From an uncultured beta proteobacterium (lineage in GTDB: Bacteria; Pseudomonadota; Gammaproteobacteria; Burkholderiales; Rhodocyclaceae), in contig CAIZHL010000586.1 in NCBI GenBank assembly GCA_903932755.1, positions 1 through 6,289 on the forward strand: DNA of 6,289 bases, read 5' to 3'. A program made the position numbers and the translations under genes. Shown here in pieces: positions 6,258 to 6,289 of this stretch (position 1 is its first letter; every line of letters begins with the position of its first letter). A model generated the notes under the pieces. That model did not search any database. It was given only the letters and a program-made list of their open reading frames with translations, and was not told the origin of the DNA.

Positions 6258-6289
6258 TTACTTGACGATTGCGTTGAGCTCGCCCTTCT
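6258..6289 (-). CDS. C-terminal end of an upstream gene, possibly class II fructose-bisphosphate aldolase
   Basis: The last codons of a minus-strand gene read KGELNAIVK followed by TAA at 6258-6260; the rest lies beyond the window. A good terminator follows at once, which supports a true gene end. A C terminus of the form KGEL..IVK, together with a position just before the purC segment, fits class II fructose-bisphosphate aldolase (fba/cbbA), which lies near purC in many betaproteobacteria. The identification rests on nine residues and remembered gene order, so it is tentative. Confidence 0.5.
   Translation of the reverse strand, partial: KGELNAIVK

Overview
The window is GC-rich, densely packed bacterial chromosome. 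The longer yeast-type PurC, the FNR-like regulator, and what looks like the end of an aldolase gene upstream of the psiE-purC segment all suggest a betaproteobacterium, possibly of the Rhodocyclales. That placement is inference from protein character and gene order; no marker gene is present. There are no mobile elements, CRISPR arrays, tRNAs or rRNAs.

Layout, left to right. Positions 1-59 lie downstream of a Crp/Fnr-family regulator gene (60-713, minus) and may hold the first codons of another minus-strand gene. The regulator overlaps by 4 nt the end of the exodeoxyribonuclease III gene (710-1486, minus), so the two are probably translated together. A 78-bp divergent intergenic region (1487-1564) carries a perfect TATAAT and a strong Shine-Dalgarno for a 62-aa cysteine-rich protein of unknown function (1565-1753, plus), the only plus-strand gene. 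A 101-bp convergent gap follows, with a hairpin that probably ends the minus-strand transcript arriving from the right.

From 1855 to 6191 four minus-strand genes are closely spaced. In transcription order they are psiE (membrane protein), purC (purine biosynthesis), a DUF2189 membrane protein and prlC (oligopeptidase A). Gaps of 18, 9 and 53 nt suggest one transcription unit. A strong intrinsic terminator (6204-6233) separates psiE from the tail of an upstream gene, whose last residues fit a class II fructose-bisphosphate aldolase.

Most of this is core metabolism, DNA repair and protein turnover. I see no convincing new multi-gene system. The items most worth a second look are the small Cys-rich protein with its well-formed expression signals, the Crp/Fnr regulator with a cysteine pair in its sensor domain and no cAMP-contact residues, and the terminator placed directly in front of psiE.
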